DNA of 64,000 nt. Source: Gymnopus androsaceus JB14. Its lineage: Eukaryota; Basidiomycota; Agaricomycetes; Agaricales; Omphalotaceae. Location: contig ML769563.1 in assembly GCA_009733575.1 (NCBI GenBank), positions 62,001 to 126,000 of the forward strand, written 5' to 3'. The notes under the pieces are model-generated. The model worked only from the letters and a program-made list of their open reading frames with translations. It did not search any database and was not told the origin of the DNA. Below are positions 10,681 to 21,308 of the stretch, one piece after another. The translations under genes and the position numbers were made by a program. Position 1 is the stretch's first letter. Each line of letters starts with the position of its first letter.

Positions 10681-11300
10681 CTTTTTTTTTTGGAAAATAA
10701 GCACCCATAAGTGCCCAACAATATGAATCACGTGCTAGTGCAACTAGCTCCACTCCTTGAACATTTTTATTATTTTTCAGCATTTTTCAGTATTTATAGG
10801 ACTTAATGATCAACATATTTTATTATTGTGAGTGATCTTTTGGGTATTTATGGGCATCCATGATCAACCTTTTTTTTATTTTTATTTTTAAAATAAGTGC
10901 CCATAAGCACCTAACAATATGAATCATGTGCCAGTGCACCTGACCCTGCCCTCCGAATATTATTACTAATTTTTGGAACTTCACAATCAATATATTTTCA
11001 TTATTTTGAGTATTTTTTGGGGATTTATGGGACCTCATGATCAACCTTTTTTTTACAAAATAAGTGCCCACAAGCTCCCACTAGTACCCAAGTGCTGTCT
11101 TTTTTTGGCATTGATAATAATACCAAATATTTGCCAAACCAATCTAAAAAGGATCATAGGTACTCAGACAATTGATTTTATTTGATCATTACCAAATGTT
11201 TGGTAAATGAACCTTGGAAGGACCATAGGCACCCAAGTAATTTAATTTATTTTAATATTTGGGCATCAAGTAGATTTAACAAATATTTGGCAAATTAATA
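10681..11300. repeat. Diverged tandem repeat of about 170-190 bp (AAAATAAGTGCCC family)
   Basis: Three successive units begin with a T-run followed by AAAATAAGTGCCCA(T/C)AAG-type sequence near 10681, 10869 and 11047, and end with CATGATCAACC or a close variant. Later parts contain repeated AAATATTTGGCAAA-like motifs. A related array occurs at 46060-46480. No coding potential is seen. Confidence 0.75.
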
Positions 11301-11565
11301 CTGTCCCATTTCGAGCACTTCGTAAGGGCCTGTGACTGTGACCAATTGTATGAATATTTTTTTTCGTAGGCATAGAGCGTAACCTGTGACACTCAAAATT
11401 TTAGGGGACAAAATACGAAATTTGGTGCCGCAGGCCGCAATTTTTGGAGTGAAGTTGCTCAAGATTTCGTAGACCCCCTGTGTGACCTGCGACATGGTGT
11501 GACAATTCGTAAAATTTGGATGCCCTGTGACCTGTGACTTACAAAGTGCTCAAAATGCTACAGTA
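11299..11565. mobile_element. Small inverted-repeat element (267 bp)
   Basis: The left end TACTGTCCCATTTCGAGCAC and the inverse of the right end TACTGTAGCATTTTGAGCAC match with few changes for about 35 bp and include TGTGAC-rich sub-terminal motifs. No clear TSD was found. Similar AACAAATATTTGGCAAA sequence lies on both sides (about 11279 and 11652), so it may sit inside an older repeat. Confidence 0.65.
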
Positions 11566-11813
11566 ATGGCTTTTATTGCAATATCATAAAGCAAACATAT
11601 TTAATAAATATTTTGTGAAATAATAATACTGATTTATTGGTGCAAAAAGCATTTAACAAATATTTGGCAAAAGAACTACACTGCAGCAATGCTGATTCCT
11701 GAAAATCCGGCAGCAGCACCCTGAAGCCATTCCCAATAAGTCTTATAAGTTATTGTGATCATTTAAAATGGTCTACAACACTTATTGGATTTTTTGCATT
11801 AAGCTGGCAGAAT
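11566..11813. other. A+T-rich spacer
   Basis: Contains another ATTTAACAAATATTTGGCAA motif (about 11648). No gene is supported. Confidence 0.4.
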
Positions 11814-12077
11814 CAGCTGGGGTAACTGTGAGGGAGCTTGGTGATTCCAACTTCTGTATCAAAACCTTACACTACCATTCACACACCTTCTCTTTCAGCA
11901 AAACCTCTTGACCTTGACCAAGATGCCAATGCCAAAGTCCTAATCAAGTGCCCATTGATTCTGGGTTGCATTGGCATCTTGGCCAAGATCAAGAGGTTTT
12001 CGCTGAAAGAGAAATAGTAATGTAAGTTTTTGATACAGAAGTTGGAGTCACTGAGTTCCCCAACAATTACCCTCAGC
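11814..12077. repeat. Long fold-back: two ~115-bp arms with ~30-bp spacer
   Basis: The left arm (11814-11932) and right arm (11965-12077) are inverted copies with scattered mismatches and one small gap. Shared blocks include CCAACTTCTGTATCAAAA, CTCTTTCAGC and CCAAGATGCCAATGC. Transcription across it would give a long double-stranded RNA hairpin. It could be a palindromic MITE. No TSD was identified. Confidence 0.85.
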
Positions 12078-12139
12078 CTCTGCAGATAACTGGAATTGTC
12101 TGTTTGCTTGGACAATTCTGAATGGCACTTCAGCACTAT

Positions 12140-12700
12140 AGTATATCTGCCAGGATTGATTGTTGCTTATATGAGCAAACTGCTTTGAGTTTCAACAAAA
12201 TACAACCTATATACCATACCATGCTAAGCCAATTGATTCTTTATATTTCTGTGCCAGAAAAATAAAGGTGAGGAATGAAGAGAGCAACCAGTAATTCAAG
12301 CAGGGATTCTATGGAAAATCTGAGGTTGATCAAGGTTGAATGCAACCATTGGCCAAAGCATCAATATTATTGTTGCAGAATTATGTTAATTCATCCAGAC
12401 CTGTTACATCAGAATCAAAGCAACAAAGATATGAGCAACTATATACAATTCTTCACCTTCACCAGCCTAATTCTTTTTATCATGAGCAATATTGAATTTA
12501 ACAACTTTATGGAGATCATATGTAAAAACTCTGTTCCTGTAAAGACTAGATACAGCTGAGGACCTGAATTCACCTCTCTATAAGTAGAGGGTAGCATGTT
12601 GCTGCCATTCAAAGAAAGACTCTGAGAGGAAGTGCAGTAAACATACAGCATCTATAAGAGAAATGAATTAAGCAAACCTTTTTGGCAGAAGGTCCAATAA
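12140..12700. other. No recognisable gene
   Basis: Low-complexity A+T-rich sequence. Small open frames lack motifs and conserved architecture. Confidence 0.4.
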
Positions 12701-12729
12701 CAATGCTGGTGTTTGCATCATCTTCATTG

Positions 12730-13400
12730 TCACTGCTCTTGATCATTATAACCTTGTTTTCCCTTCTTTTTTTTGCCTTCCTTTACACCCAAATACTCCT
12801 CCTTGCTCTTGCTATTAGCCTCACATTTGGCTTGCCCCCCTTGCCTTCTCTCACCCTTATTACCCTTATTATTGCTTCTATCTTCACCTTCAAGTAGCAA
12901 CCTCATCTTTGTCACCTCCACCTGCTTTTCTTTGTGTCTCTGAGCTTGTTCATACTTGACCAGGGTGAGGTGATTATCAAGATCAAGCACATGGTTAGTA
13001 TAAATGAGAAGGAGCATGTTTCCACTAAAATGAATTTGTATGTGGGTTACCTTAGGATTAAGCTTATGAAAGTCACCATCTTGTAGGTCTATTATCTGCA
13101 AGGTAGCAGTACAAAAGAGTGACAAGACTAGCCTACCATTGGAGTTCCATTGGAACCTCTCATTGCTTAAGTCTGATAAAGTATATGAAAGTTGAAATAA
13201 TCTGGAGGTACAATTAATGTACCATCAATTGGCTTCATTGTACTCATATGAACATATTTTATCACTGCCATTCTGGAGAGCTTCTCTTTAGCAAAGGCAA
13301 GTCTAACCTTGCTCATCCAGCATATACTGTAAAGCTTTTGCAAAAAAACTGATAAATGGTTACAGACCTTTTGCAAAAGCACACAATAACTTCCAGAGAC
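12730..13400 (-). pseudogene. Unrecognised gene remnant with charged C-terminus
   Basis: Two minus-strand open pieces (13382-13167 and 13125-12730) can be read in order: IDGTLIVPPDYFNF, then RFQWNSNGRLVLSLF, IIDLQDGDFHKLNPK and a Lys/Glu/Arg-rich tail from about 12920. The first part looks like a beta-rich globular segment and the tail is disordered. A frame change and a stop lie between them (about 13130-13170). No family is recognised. It could be a transposon-derived or host gene fragment. Confidence 0.3.
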
Positions 13401-13670
13401 CCAGAAAAAAGCCCAGTTAGCTGCCAGAACCTGTTGAAGTGCTCAGGGTACTTATTCAGCACCTACAGCTCCCCCAGCACCTTCTCAAAATGATGGGATA
13501 CCATCAAATAGCATTATATTGCCATTGAAGGATTGCTTTTGAAAAAGACAGCAACAGCAGTGTGTTGGGAGTAATACCCACCCATTGACAGATATAGTGC
13601 ACTCACTAGTGCTTATTTCCCACCCTTCTTTACTTATTTCACAAAAAAAAAAAGTCAGTGATGAGGCTTA

Positions 13671-14907
13671 TGTTATGACCTGTACCATTCATTTTACTTT
13701 ATTAACATTATTTACCATAAATTCACTCTTTAACTAGTATTAAACTCCATATAATCACTATTTGCTCACATAAAATCATAACACTGATATACTGTACATA
13801 CATTCCCTCACTATCCTTAGTCTATATTTCACATTTCCACACCCACTTATTGCACATATATGCATAAATTCTCATACTTACTGTGCATTTACTAAGCACA
13901 AATTCCCATACTTACTATGGATTACAGCTTCTATACATTTATTATATATACCTATTCAATTTCCACAGTTGATGCGCAGCTTTGCAGTGATACTGTGCAT
14001 TTCACAGTTTTTCTTTTAGTATATAAGTAGCCAAGATTCACCATGTACTCGTGGCCACGGAAAAAAATGGACCACCTTTTTTGATCCCACTCATGTACTG
14101 GGTCATTTTACATTCTTATACTTGCGTTATAAGCCCATACTTTCTGAGAATGTTTATGGCTATCAATACAACATATTCACCTACTCAAAATTCTTTGTGA
14201 TCTCCTTTCCAAACTGCACTGAAAATTGCAAGTTCAAATGCAAATGTGACCCGGACCGTTTTTTTCCGTGGCCATGAGTATGGTAGACATATTATTTTTT
14301 GAATCCAAACTGCCCTTTGTGCTAAACACCCCTTGTACACAGTGTGCTTCAAGACCACTTTTGGTGTATTTTGTTGAGCTATCTCCAGATACACTTCCAC
14401 CCCATATAGATTGTTGAGCTATCTCTGATCTGTATATTTATTCATCTGTTAGCTATCTCCTTGTGAATACTTACTATTACTTGTTGAGACATCTCTGAGT
14501 TATAGTTACAAGCCTTAACTACCTATTGTTGAGCCATTGCCAAAGGTAGTTCCTATTAGTATTTGTTGAGCTATCTCTAAATAGTAATTAATCCTTTGCT
14601 GTCTAATGTTGAGCCATTCCAGAGGTAGTACTGATTATTGTTTGTTGAGATATCTCTGAACAATATATTTAGTGATTTTCCTATTAAATAACTGTCAGCA
14701 GTTGATGACCATGCATCACATCACAACTAATTAGGTTCCAGATTGGGCATATTTACCATCCTAGGATGGAGCAAGCCCCTTTAGCTTACTTGCTCTGTAC
14801 CAGGTATGTTGGACATTTTATCTTACTTTACTTTACTCATTTTAGCTTGCTTGCTCCATACCAGATATTACAGATATAGTTTATTATGCTCAATACAACC
14901 TTTCACA
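13671..14907 (+). repeat. Ty1/copia 5' LTR (about 1.24 kb)
   Basis: It begins TGTTATGACC, ends TTTCACA, and is followed immediately by a primer site and then gag. About 14370-14680 holds roughly eight TTGTTGAGCTATCTC-like motifs spaced 35-50 bp apart. A mariner-type MITE is nested inside at 14048-14278. The matching 3' LTR is not in the window, so the left boundary is inferred from TG...CA and position. Confidence 0.55.
14048..14278. mobile_element. 231-bp Tc1/mariner-type MITE with TA duplication
   Basis: The termini CTCGTGGCCACGGAAAAAAA and (inverted right end) CTCATGGCCACGGAAAAAAA are near-identical inverted repeats extending about 26 bp. TA flanks both ends (14046-14047 and 14279-14280), the duplication expected for Tc1/mariner/pogo elements. 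There is no coding capacity. Confidence 0.85.
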
Positions 14908-14924
14908 GGTTATGGGCCCTGAGC
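14908..14924 (+). promoter_or_regulatory. Copia primer-binding site matching initiator-tRNA anticodon arm
   Basis: GGTTATGGGCCCTGAGC directly follows the LTR. Its complement GGGCCCATAACC matches the anticodon stem-loop (CAT) of eukaryotic initiator methionine tRNA rather than a tRNA 3' end. This is the half-tRNA priming known from Drosophila copia and yeast Ty5. Confidence 0.65.
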
Positions 14925-15037
14925 TCTAAACAATCTGTGTACACAATATCTATAGGAGTAAAAAATCCCTACCAAAATATCTCAAACCTTAAACTCTCTT
15001 GCCTCTGCTGACATCTCCACAATCCAATAACTTCACC

Positions 15038-16201
15038 ATGTCCAAAATTAGTGACAACAAAGAGAAATTGGATTGGAGACAACTCACCCCCCCCCCCCCC
15101 TATAAAGAAGAATAATAAAGATGGCTCAAATAACTACAACGAGTTCAGGATGAAGTTAACCCTTGGACTCAATGCCACTGGTTACTGGAAATTCATTGAT
15201 GGTCCAGAATATAACCCTCCCATGATTCCTGAACTCCAAACTAGCAAACAGGTCAAGGGCATAAACAAACAAGGGAAGAAGATGGCAATTCAAATCCCTG
15301 GTAATGAGATACTATAAAAGAGGAAGCAAAAACCTGGCTTGATGGCGACAAGAAAACACTGTCTGCTATTGTCAAAGCTGTCCCCATTCAGAAGTTATAT
15401 GTTGTCCAAGGTTGCATGAATGCCCATGCAGCAGGGTTCACCCTTAAGAACAAATATGAACCTGCCAACAGTCTCACAATGATCATCATAAAACAGCAAA
15501 TCATTGGTAACATCTGCAATGGAGACAATCCAGGACTCTGGCTTCAAATGATGATCCAGTTATATGGGAGGCTTTGCAATGCAAATCCAAGCATGATACC
15601 CAACTCAGAATTTGCAAAACACCTCATCATGCTCATGTCAACCCAAGACTCCTGGAGATACTGTTGAGACAATCTGCAAAAGTAGATGAGAGAAGGAGAG
15701 GCAGCTGGAAAAACACTGACTTCAGGACAACTTATCTGGCAATTACAGATGGAAGAAATCAGAAGAGGTATCGCCCCATCCATGGCATCCATCAATGCCA
15801 TAGTAGCAACAGGGAAAGGAAAAGGGAAGGAATGCGCTGTTGCAGGTATCTACACAGCAAACCCCAAATTTGTGTCCAATGCTGTACCCACTACCTCCAA
15901 ACAACAATCAGCCAGGAACAACCGAAAAGGAAAACCATACCCATCCAGAAATTGTTCCAATCCCAACCTCATATGCGATAACATGTACTGCCTATTCCCG
16001 GTTGGCCACACGAGAATGGAGTGCTTTGTACATGGTTGGGGTAAAGTTGGCCAATACCCTCCAAACTTCAGGGGCCAGAAGGACCTGCACCTCTCACCTG
16101 AGACTAGAGCAGTGTCACGAAGGAAGTCAGCCATAGAAAAGACAAAGGCTGAGGAGAATAGACAGCATGAGCAAGTGGGAATGGCAGTAACATGGTCCTA
16201 A
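15038..16201 (+). pseudogene. Ty1/copia gag, frameshifted
   Basis: Starts at ATG 15038 (MSKISDNKEKLDW). A run of 14 C near 15088-15101 shifts the frame. Later segments read FRMKLTLGLNATGYWKFIDG, then AGFTLKNKYEP...DNPGLWLQMMIQLYGRL, and finally a degraded zinc knuckle and tail (C-x5-C...GHTRMECFVHGWGKVGQ.PPNFRG). This order is the nucleocapsid-containing gag of agaricomycete copia elements. At least three frame changes occur (C-run, about 15315, about 15665). Protease, integrase and RT are missing: a gypsy LTR begins two bases after the last gag codon. Confidence 0.8.
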
Positions 16202-16202
16202 C

Positions 16203-17552
16203 TGTAGGTATATAAAGTTCAAACACAAATTTGAACCAACAACACAAATAGTATGGAATGGTCGTGCTCAAATGTTACGCAAGTACAGGTGAAGGCATTG
16301 TCAAAGGTTCCGCCAAATACTTTTATCTCTCTATAGTCCAATGTAATACATTCTCAAAACTAAGTTTGATACTTGATGCAAATCCTCAATTCAAAGTTTG
16401 GTAATAATAATCAAAATGGGTACGAGAATGGAACTATCAACAATATGACAGATGCCAATGACAATACAAAGATGATTTTGATAAAAACCAACCAATGATA
16501 TGGATGGGTGTGGTATTCTAACCAGCTTCAACAGTCGAGGCTTCAATGATATGACCTCACAAACAGTTGACCAACTACAGTCGAGGCATGAACTATATCA
16601 CCACATGAACAATAGTCACCAAACACTAGCTTGGGTTTTGGGTGTGTTGGCAATTTAAAGTTTTGACCAAACTCTGCATTAACACTTCTAGTGTGTAGCG
16701 AAGGTGCAACGGGCAAAAGAATAAGTGCTTGAAGTTGAGTTTTGTTCACGCTAGGAGTCTATGCCGCAAATCAAACCAGTGCTTGCCGACTGACAACCTT
16801 TATCACTCGGGTGAGGGGGAAACAAACTTGTATTCGCAAACCACTAGATCACTACTTATACCATGGCAACTAATTAAATGTGGCTAAACAAATATCCCTA
16901 CTTAAATGTACAATTAACAATTATTATTACTTGTTACAGTAAGGTTCTCATCCAATAATCTATATAAATATTCAATTTTATAATAATCCTGCGCATATAC
17001 CCATATATAGTTGTATCCTTGATTGTTACTTACATTGGTCCTTCAAGTACAACCGTTTCATCCTGAATGGCCACCAACTTTACTTCCATATGTGAGTTCT
17101 TCCTAATATTACTACCCAATTGTTAATTCTTGTCTCATCCTTTTTCTTAGCTATTCTTCATCCCGTTATGAGAACATTCACTAGCTACTTCTCATATATC
17201 CTAGCTTTCGAATGATATGCATATGTTCTAGGTCAGTACCTCATAGTCGGACTACAGTTTCTTATCATTAATTATGGTTCCGTTGTTGGCCATGGCCAAC
17301 TCCTCATGCTTCCTTTTGGACCCTAAATAGTGGTCATGCCTGTTTTGTACTTTTCATCTAATGTGGTTTTGAGTCCTTGTTTCATTTACTTGATCTTACT
17401 TTATGAATTCCAATCTCGACTTTAGTCCAATAACCAAACTTGATTTTGGTATCCCTTGTCTTACTAGTACACTAATCTGTATTCTATTCCATATAGTATT
17501 GTAATTCTTGTTTTATAGGCTTTATAAGCCTATTCAAAAAATAGGCGTATCA
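16203..17552 (-). repeat. Long LTR of a gypsy family (about 1.35 kb)
   Basis: On the minus strand it starts TGATACGCCTATTTTTTG and ends CCTACA. Its start and the purine tract just outside (17553-17578, TTTTAGTTTGGGGGACA on the minus strand) match the LTRs at 43124-44943 and 61834-63558. Inside, GTCAAAGGTTCC-type blocks are shared with those LTRs, but overall it is diverged. The left end abuts copia gag, suggesting insertion there. No TSD is visible, consistent with only one LTR of the element surviving. Confidence 0.6.
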
Positions 17553-17580
17553 TGTCCCCCAAACTAAAAGTCCCAACCGC
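17553..17580 (+). promoter_or_regulatory. Conserved CCCCCAAACTAAAAG motif (copy 1 of 5)
   Basis: TGTCCCCCAAACTAAAAGTC: the reverse complement of a gypsy polypurine tract next to the LTR. The same motif precedes other members of the repeated gene modules in this window, so it is either the polypurine tract or a shared upstream element of those genes. Confidence 0.5.
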
Positions 17581-17972
17581 CCCCGGTTGTCTATTTACTT
17601 TCCGTTCGTTAGAGCCAACATCATCATTTTCTCAAATATGACAAATACTTCTGTAGTACCAATTTTTCAAAAACTGCGACCAAGATGTGATCTCGATGAC
17701 ATATTATCTGTCAGTACCTAGTCCTTGATCAAATCCAATTTTCCATTTAAAATCATCTTTGAGAATCCCAGCGCTTAAAACTTCCAATGAAATACTCTGT
17801 GCCACGTTAAGGCTATGTCAATACAATCAAAATAGGAAACACAAATACCTCTTCAATTACCTCTTTCACAATCACACTTCCAGAAAATTCAGCAGATTTT
17901 CCGCCGTACCGTGACTTATAAGTTCATTGATTCAATAAATTTTCCTCAAGTATCTTCTTTCTTCTCGCCACA

Positions 17973-20655
17973 ATGCACTTGCCACTCCTCAACAATGATT
18001 TCTTTTCCGAAAAATCCTCCGGTACACTATTCCTACCATGCTCTGTGACTGAGTCCATCATTCTGCTTGGCACTTTTCCTACCCATCTCCCAACTCTTAT
18101 TACTGCTTTCGACAAGGACAAGTATTATGTTCCCAATGAGGATGACCCCATCCCACTATACCAACTTTTTCTGTTCACTCGAAACAACGGTCCAGCACCT
18201 ACTACCTTCTATCCAGTTCTTCTATCCCAGCCATATCCCGTTGTAACTCAACCATGTCTCATGCGGAGGGTCGTCAGCTATATCTCGCTATCTCTTATGT
18301 CCAAGAGACACTGATCCGTTATTTCTGTCCCTACATAGAAATGCCCATCATCAAACTTGACAATGACAAGGTGCGAACCCTATTCCGTCAACACCTCACT
18401 CGTATCAAATCTTCCTTAGTGAGTCTCTTTAATCTTCTGTTCCTATTATACCTTTATGAGGCATTCAATGCTTCATAAAGTCTTTCATCTTCACTTGTTA
18501 ATCATTCCTTTTTCTTATAGGTTTATATTACTGAGAGTGCTGACATGGCTCTTCCAACTGTCTGGAGTTTGCCACCATGTTTGTCAGCTCCTTTCAGAGA
18601 GAAGTACATAGGATTGCGGACAAGGGTGAGATTCCCAGTCATATCCTTCAAATGTTGACCAAGGACTGGCTCCTGCCTGTGGATGAAATTACTGCCATTC
18701 TGGTATGCAGCTGTTTCTACTCTGTATATTTTCTTTCTCCTGATTCCTAATTTTCCCTACTAATACAGAAATATGCTGGTAGTCAAAGGATCAAGTGTTA
18801 TGAAATGGATGTTCCAATTCCTTTCGACCCTGATACTTGCAAAGGCAAGATACTTTTGCTGTATGCTCCTAACAAAACTGTCAATGATTTTGCTCCTCTC
18901 GTGAGTGTCAAGGGTACTTCTGATAGGCCCAAACCTAAGGCTAGGGCTTCCTCCAACACTAAATTGGCTCAGCCTCCAAGACTAAAGAGACATCTCCTGT
19001 GGTTCCGACTATCCCCAAAAAGCGCAAAGCTGCTCCCTCCAACAAGGACCAGACTGTCAAGCCAGACCTTCCCAAGAAGAAGGTTTGGGCTCCATTTTTG
19101 TTTTGAATTCTTTCTCCATAACTTACTCTTTTCTCCTTTTCTAGCGGACTCAAGTGGACTCAAAGGCTGCCAGAGAGGAGAAGAGTTCTCAGACTCCCAA
19201 AGTAAGTTTTTCTTCCTGTCTGTCTCTATTAATTCTTTTTGTTAACTTATATCTTTAAACTCCCAAAGTAAGTTTTTCTTCCCATCTGTCTCTATTAATT
19301 CTTTTCATCAACTTATATCTTTTTCCAACTTAGGATGTTCTGGCAAAGGTCAAAGCCAACCCTAAAACAAAGGCCAAGAACAAGTCAGCATCCATTGCTT
19401 CCCCTCAGTCATCCGCAAGTGTTTCCGTTGTTAAATCTGTTCAACCTGGTAAGCCTCGGATATATACTTTATCATTTCTATCATATTTAATTCTTACTCA
19501 AATTCACTTTTTTATCTTTAGGTTGTATTACTCGCAGAAAGCCAGCTCTTTCTTCTGCTTCCAACAAAGTGGAAGTTACAGAATCCCCGTCTAAGATGCT
19601 TCCTGGAAAACTCTCCATAAAGAACACGAAGAAGATCCCAGTCATCAATCCCCAGTCTTGTATTGCTGAGTTTGCTAAAGGACTTCCAAAGGCCAAGCCT
19701 GAGGAGCTTTCGACCCTTATCAATCCAGAATTTTCATTGGGACAACCTTCAGGCCTATATTTGCCTGCAGATGAACCTAGTAAGGCTTCCGTATGTGTTT
19801 TATGTGTTTTTATATCTATTCCTATTTACTAATCTTTTATTTTTCTAGTGTATTCATTGTCTCTTTTGCCTTCCTGACTGGGAGATCACTCTTGACTTGG
19901 AAAATCTTGGTCCATTTGTAAAAGCCAGTGGCATACATTACAACATTGAAGATCTAAAGCGCTTTACTTGTAGTCTTCCTAATGTAAGTCTTATTTTGGC
20001 CTAATCTCTATACTTTATTAACTGATCATTTGCATAAGGTCTATGGCGCTTGCCCTGTGTGCGTAGCCATTGGCAAAGGCAACGAGTGTACACCTTGTCT
20101 CAACAACAAAGGTCGTTTTGGAGGCAAGTGTGGCCCTTGTCAGAATGGGGCTTGTACTTGTTCTTACAATTCCGAACTCTCCGACTACCATTGCCTGCTC
20201 AACGCTACTTACGCTGCCGCTAATTGTGGTCCCCTCAGTATGCAGTTTACTTTTTCTCCTTTTGACTATCTCTTTTTCTCATTCACGTTTATTATATTAG
20301 GTTGTCAAACTCTCTTGGACAGTCTCAGTTGCTCTTGCAAACATCTTGATGCTGCCCGCAACAATTTGTGCCGTGCAGTCAAACTCACCGAACAAGCACG
20401 TCAGCGCATTGTTGATGACTTCGTTTCCTTTCGTAATGCCAATATGGATCTCAACTTGTTCTTCTAGTATCTCGTTTGTGGTCGTGGGGAGAAGGATGAG
20501 CCGCTCAAGCTCAATTTCAACTCCGTCTCTTTTTACGCCACTGTCTTTGACTGGGATTCCTCTCTGAATTTCAATTCCGTCATTAAAGATTAGTCAAAGG
20601 TTTCTGAGTGGTTGACTAAGAACTCCATCGATCTCGTATACTATGAGGTTCCATA
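17973..20655 (+). pseudogene. Multi-exon repeated gene, copy D: basic nuclear-type segment plus Cys cluster
   Basis: At least nine exons can be followed, with clean GT...AG introns at 18419-18520, 18703-18768, 19083-19144, 19202-19333, 19449-19521, 19791-19848, 19984-20038 and 20238-20300. The N-terminal part (YFCPYIEMPIIKLDNDKVR, then EFATMFVSSFQREVHRIA and KDWLLPVDEITAIL) aligns by eye with copies B and C, including the intron after KSSL. A Lys-rich stretch with PKKRKAAPSNK (about 19012) suggests nuclear targeting. The C-terminal half has a Cys cluster (CPVCVAIGKGNECTPC...CGPCQNGACTC, exon at 20039-20237). In-frame TAG codons at 20465 and 20591 and frame changes in exons 1 and 3 argue for decay. 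Function unknown. It abuts a gypsy protease fragment at about 20660. Confidence 0.6.
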
Positions 20656-20670
20656 GTTCAGAGAGATCCT

Positions 20671-21279
20671 GTGGAAGTCTTTCAAAATGACTTGACGGAT
20701 GACAATGAAAAGAAGAAGTTGACAGTTGTAGCAAGCACTGGAAATGGACTTCAATCTGTGTTTCCTATTATAAATGGACAAGATATGGAAGTAGAAGCAA
20801 CATTAGATAGTGGAGCTCAAATTGTGGCCATGGACTTAATGGTTGTGATCAGACTGAACCTGAGCTGGGATCCTGATTTTGTGATAACAATGCAGGATGT
20901 ACACAGAGGTTTAGAAAGAACTTCGGGTTTAGTTAAAAATGCGTCTTTCAGGTTTGGAGATATAACAGTGTACCTACAAGTTCATGTGCAAAACAGAGTG
21001 CCGTTCATGTGTCTGCTTGGAAGACCATTTGATATATTAACAGAAAGTAATATCAAGAATTATGGTAATGGGGACAAAGAGATTACGATCACTTGCCCTA
21101 ACACAGGTAAGAGATGTACCATGGGAACATTCGAATGTGGAAAGAACTTGCCTAAGAAACTGAAAATCAATACCTTAAGATATGAGGAACCTTTGCACAA
21201 AAATAGAGCAAAAATATCAAAACTTGAGGAAGTCGAAGATGAAGTTGAGGAAGTAAATTTTCAAACCTCAAAGATCTGA
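20671..21279 (+). pseudogene. Gypsy retropepsin-like aspartic protease domain
   Basis: 203-codon open piece. It holds the aspartic protease signature DSGAQIVAMD at about residues 46-55 and the flap/C-terminal LLGRPFDILTES motif at about 115-126. It is followed by an acidic linker. In this gypsy lineage protease is released from a Gag-Pol polyprotein. Here gag is missing upstream, where gene copy D ends instead. The frame is open but the start codon is an internal Met and not a natural start. Confidence 0.85.
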
Positions 21280-21308
21280 GTGGCAATCAGGGAGAGGAAG
21301 AATGGGCC

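Noticed and set aside
12682..12897. Hydrophobic plus-strand frame resembling a membrane protein
   Set aside because: It is the antisense of a Lys/Glu-rich minus-strand frame; the Leu/Ser richness is a by-product.
14370..14680. Regularly spaced TTGTTGAGCTATCTC motifs as a CRISPR-like array
   Set aside because: Spacing is irregular, units are diverged, the organism is eukaryotic, and the motifs lie inside a copia LTR.
17973..20655. Gene copy D as the gag of the gypsy protease-RT fragment that follows it
   Set aside because: D is split by at least eight introns, aligns with copies B and C that have no adjacent protease, and ends with its own C-terminal segment before the protease starts. Co-orientation with the protease could still be chance, so this is not fully excluded.
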